This document shows, piece by piece, positions 61,171-64,000 of a stretch of 64,000 bases of DNA; positions within the stretch are counted from its first letter, which is position 1, and every line of letters starts with the position of its first letter. The notes under the pieces are model-generated. The model saw only the letters and a list, made by a program, of their open reading frames with translations. It searched no databases and was not told the DNA's origin. The translations under genes were made by a program, and so were the position numbers. The DNA is taken from the NCBI RefSeq assembly GCF_019396355.1, contig NZ_JAHKRK010000016.1:1-64000 (forward strand), in the 5' to 3' direction. The DNA is from Pseudonocardia nigra (GTDB lineage: Bacteria > Actinomycetota > Actinomycetes > Mycobacteriales > Pseudonocardiaceae).

Positions 61171-64000
61171 GTGAGCCCCGCGACCACCGCGTCCAGGAAG
61201 TCCGGCACCGAGCAGGCAGCGCCGCCGCCGTCCACCGGGAGGCGTCTGCTGCTGCTCGACGGCCATTCGCTGGCCTACCGCGCGTTCTTCGCGCTGCCCG
61301 CGGAGAACTTCCGCACGGGCACGGGGCAGACCACCAACGCCGTCTACGGCTTCACCTCGATGCTGATCAACCTGCTCCGCGACGAGCAGCCCACGCACCT
61401 GGCGGTGTGCTTCGACGTCTCGCGCACCACGTTCCGGTCGGAGCGCTACGCGGAGTACAAGGCCAACCGCACCACCACGCCCGACGACTTCCGCGGCCAG
61501 GTCGACCTCATCAAGGAGGTCCTGCGGGCGCTCAACATCCCGGAGTTCGGCGTCGAGGGCTACGAGGCCGACGACCTGATCGCCACCCTCGCCACGCAGG
61601 CGGAGGCCGACGGTTTCCAGGTGCTGATCACCACGGGCGACCGCGACGCGTTCCAGCTGGTCAGCGACGACGTCATGGTGCTGTACCCGAAGCGGGGGGT
61701 GTCCGACCTCGGGCGCATCGACCCGGCCGAGGTGATGAACCGCTACGGGCTCACGCCCGCGCAGTACCCCGACTACGCGGCCCTGCGCGGCGACCCCAGC
61801 GACAACCTGCCGAGCATCCCCGGGGTCGGGGAGAAGACCGCGGCGAAGTGGGTGCGGGAGTTCGGGTCGCTGGCCGCGCTCACCGACCGGGTCGACGAGG
61901 TCAAGGGCAAGGCGGGCGACGCGCTGCGCGCCAACCTCGCCAACGTGCTGCTCAACCGCCAGCTCACCGAGCTGATCCGGGACGTCCCGCTCGACGCGCG
62001 GCCCGCCGACCTCGAGGTCCGGCCGTGGGACCGCGACGCCGTGCACCGGCTGTTCGACGAGCTGGAGTTCCGGGTGCTGCGCGAGCGCCTGTTCGCCACG
62101 CTGCAGAGCGCCGAACCGGAGGCGGAGGGCGGCATCGAGGTCCAGGGCGGCGCCATCGCCCCCGGCGGGGTGCGGGCCTGGCTGGCGGAGCACGCGCGCG
62201 ACGGCCGCCGCGTCGGGCTCGCGTTCCACGGGATCACCGGCGGTGCCACGTCCGGCGACCTGGCCGGGCTGGGGCTGGCCACCGGCGAGCCCAGCCTGGA
62301 GGCGCGCGCCGGCCTCGCCTCCAAGCCGCCCGCGGCCGCGGGCGTCCCCGAGGCGGGCTACCTCGACGTCACCACGCTCACCCCCGACGACGAGGCCGCG
62401 CTGGGCGAGTGGCTCGCCGACCCGTCCGTTCCGAAGGCGGCGCACGACGCGAAGTCGGCGCTGCACGCCCTGCGCGGGCGCGGCTGGACGTTGGCCGGGC
62501 TCACCAGCGACACCGCGCTCGCCGCCTACCTGGCCCGCCCCGGCCAGCGCAGCTTCGACCTGGCCGACCTCGCGCTGCGCTACCTCCGCCGCGAGCTGCG
62601 CGCCGAGGGCGAGGCCGAGGACGGCCAGCTGTCGCTGCTCGGCCGTGCTGATGCGCTCTCCGCTGACGCTCCCAGCGGTGAGGACGAGGCCGACGCCGCC
62701 CGCGCGCAGACGCACATGATCGCCGCATCGGCCGTCGCCGAGCTGGCCGACGCGCTCGACGCCGAGCTGGCCGAGCGCGGCGGCACGGAGCTGCTGGCCG
62801 GGCTGGAGCTGCCGCTCGAGTTCGTGCTGGCCGACCTGGAGGCGGCCGGCATCGCGATCGACGGCGAGGCGCTCTCCGGGCTGGAGGCCGAGTTCGCCGC
62901 CCAGGTGCGGCAGGCCGCGCAGGACTGCTACGCGGTGATCGGCAAGGAGACCAACCTCGGGTCGCCGAAGCAGCTGCAGGTGGTGCTGTTCGACGAGCTC
63001 CAGATGCCCAAGACCAAGCGCACCAAGACCGGCTACACCACCGACGCCGACGCGCTGCAGACCCTCTTCGAGCAGACCGGCCACGAGTTCCTGTCCCACC
63101 TGCTGCTGCACCGCGACGCCACCCGGCTGAAGATCACCGTCGAGGGCCTGCTCAAGTCGGTCGCCGACGACGGTCGCATCCACACCACCTACAGCCAGAC
63201 GATCGCGGCCACCGGCAGGCTCTCGTCCACCGAGCCGAACCTGCAGAACGTGCCGATCCGCACGGCGGCCGGCCGGCGGATCCGCGAGACGTTCGTGGTG
63301 GGCCCGGGCTACAGCGAGCTCATGACCGCCGACTACAGCCAGATCGAGATGCGGATCATGGCGCACCTGTCGGAGGACACCGCGCTCATCGAGGCGTTCC
63401 GCTCCCGGCACGACTTCCACGCCGAGACCGCCGCCCGGGTGTTCGGCTGCGACCCCACGGAGGTGTCGCCCGAGCAGCGCGCCAAGATCAAGGCGATGAA
63501 CTACGGGCTCGCCTACGGGCTGTCCGCGTTCGGGCTGGCGGGGCAGCTGCGGATCTCCACGGAGGAGGCCCGCGGCCTGATGGACGAGTACTTCAAGGGC
63601 TTCGGCGGCGTGCGCGACTACCTGCGCAGCGTCGTCGACGTCGCGCGCAAGGACGGCTATACCGCCACGATCATGGGGCGCCGCCGCTACCTGCCCGACC
63701 TCACCAGCGACAACCGGCAGCGCCGCGAGATGGCCGAGCGGATGGCGCTCAACGCGCCCATCCAGGGCAGCGCCGCCGACATCATCAAGGTCGCGATGCT
63801 CGGGGTGCACCGCGCGCTCGTCACCGAGGGCCTGCGCAGCCGGATGCTGCTGCAGGTGCACGACGAGCTCGTGCTCGAGGTCGCCGAGGGCGAGCGCGAG
63901 GCCCTGGAGACCCTCGTGCGGCGCGAGATGGGCGCGGCGGCGGAGCTCAGCGTGCCGTTGGAGGTGTCGGTCGGGTACGGGCGCAGCTGGGACGACGCGG
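61171..64000 (+). CDS. polA: DNA polymerase I, 3' end just beyond the window
   Basis: 943 codons are visible without a stop from GTG 61171, reaching GYGRSWDDA, which is normally within a few residues of the end. N-terminal 5'-3' exonuclease: LLLLDGHSLAYRAFFALP, YEADDLIATLA, TGDRDAFQLV, DPSDNLPSIPGVGEKTA. The 3'-5' exonuclease region (about 320-520) lacks the DxE metal ligands, as in most actinobacterial Pol I. Polymerase motifs: NLQNVPIRT, TADYSQIEMRIMAHLS, KAMNYGLAYGLSAFGLA, RRYLPDL and LLQVHDELVLEV. Fills gaps and removes primers. Frame checked at several points. Confidence 0.97.
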   Translation, partial: MSPATTASRKSGTEQAAPPPSTGRRLLLLDGHSLAYRAFFALPAENFRTGTGQTTNAVYGFTSMLINLLRDEQPTHLAVCFDVSRTTFRSERYAEYKANRTTTPDDFRGQVDLIKEVLRALNIPEFGVEGYEADDLIATLATQAEADGFQVLITTGDRDAFQLVSDDVMVLYPKRGVSDLGRIDPAEVMNRYGLTPAQYPDYAALRGDPSDNLPSIPGVGEKTAAKWVREFGSLAALTDRVDEVKGKAGDALRANLANVLLNRQLTELIRDVPLDARPADLEVRPWDRDAVHRLFDELEFRVLRERLFATLQSAEPEAEGGIEVQGGAIAPGGVRAWLAEHARDGRRVGLAFHGITGGATSGDLAGLGLATGEPSLEARAGLASKPPAAAGVPEAGYLDVTTLTPDDEAALGEWLADPSVPKAAHDAKSALHALRGRGWTLAGLTSDTALAAYLARPGQRSFDLADLALRYLRRELRAEGEAEDGQLSLLGRADALSADAPSGEDEADAARAQTHMIAASAVAELADALDAELAERGGTELLAGLELPLEFVLADLEAAGIAIDGEALSGLEAEFAAQVRQAAQDCYAVIGKETNLGSPKQLQVVLFDELQMPKTKRTKTGYTTDADALQTLFEQTGHEFLSHLLLHRDATRLKITVEGLLKSVADDGRIHTTYSQTIAATGRLSSTEPNLQNVPIRTAAGRRIRETFVVGPGYSELMTADYSQIEMRIMAHLSEDTALIEAFRSRHDFHAETAARVFGCDPTEVSPEQRAKIKAMNYGLAYGLSAFGLAGQLRISTEEARGLMDEYFKGFGGVRDYLRSVVDVARKDGYTATIMGRRRYLPDLTSDNRQRREMAERMALNAPIQGSAADIIKVAMLGVHRALVTEGLRSRMLLQVHDELVLEVAEGEREALETLVRREMGAAAELSVPLEVSVGYGRSWDDA

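Noticed and set aside
61156-63861. 901-codon frame antisense to polA
   Set aside because: Pure shadow of polA; no family resemblance.

Overview
The window is chromosomal DNA of a very GC-rich actinobacterium. Codon third positions are almost all G or C, GTG starts are common, and many genes are packed in 4-base stop/start overlaps. The block thrS - HIT - CDP-alcohol phosphatidyltransferase - acyltransferase - PimA-like mannosyltransferase - pdxS - (pdxT) - YebC matches the order of the corresponding Mycobacterium tuberculosis genes (Rv2614c to Rv2603c). Phosphatidylinositol mannoside genes, F420-type oxidoreductase families and the general gene style suggest the Pseudonocardiaceae, possibly Pseudonocardia. 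The genus is an inference. I saw no rRNA, tRNA, CRISPR array, phage genes or transposase gene.

Layout. 1-11.1 kb: end of a class IV aminotransferase gene, an ArsR/DUF899 pair, a membrane protein, a Cys/Met-metabolism PLP enzyme, a SNF2 helicase with a SWIM-protein gene, GNAT, a truncated pirin, a badly damaged metallo-beta-lactamase-fold gene, a small PPOX protein, a dapA-like gene and a LysR regulator. 11.1-18.8 kb: a minus-strand run AraC - VOC - methyltransferase - MmcQ - VWA lipoprotein-like protein - hydrolase, a P-loop kinase, a wrecked MerR/TipAS gene and a DUF3500 gene. 18.8-25.4 kb: a class A penicillin-binding protein, an esterase, a 236-bp tandem-repeat array, an LLM oxidoreductase and a roadblock-like protein. 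25.4-32.8 kb: the thrS/PIM/pdxS block. 32.9-43.6 kb: GH16 secreted glycosidase, PPOX protein, XRE-cupin regulator with AzlCD exporter, NAD-binding protein, MFS exporter, EF-G-like GTPase, YceI and malic enzyme. 43.7-46.4 kb: pdxT and YebC separated by an AbiEi-like/nuclease-like gene that is bracketed by two copies of the same long hairpin. 46.4-50.7 kb: GrpE-like, Hsp70-like and a large Fn3-tailed protein. 50.8-59.1 kb: a Ter-type stress cluster (DUF475/TerC, three TerD, TerB, HAD phosphatase, two phosphoribosyltransferase-family enzymes, CitE-like lyase). 59.3-64 kb: a small OB-fold-like protein with a flotillin, then polA, which is nearly complete at the window edge.

How genes work together. 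The thrS/PIM block couples a tRNA synthetase with the first steps of phosphatidylinositol mannoside synthesis; PdxS and PdxT together form PLP synthase. The Ter block combines Ca-binding TerD proteins, a TerC-like membrane protein and a set of enzymes that looks able to make and trim a phosphoribosylated, nucleoside-like metabolite. The neighbouring Hsp70/GrpE-like pair shares a symmetric divergent promoter from which both messages would be leaderless.

The most unusual content is non-coding. (1) A family of roughly 50-60 bp hairpin elements has three copies here. Two are inserted exactly inside coding genes, and the stems differ in sequence but keep pairing while flanks and an inner core stay constant. 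(2) Long intergenic hairpins form a covarying family. (3) A 236-bp tandem array is built of nested palindromes. Five conserved genes (plus one hairpin arm) each appear to lack a single base in a short G/C run; this may be real decay but could equally be assembly error, and those genes are flagged.
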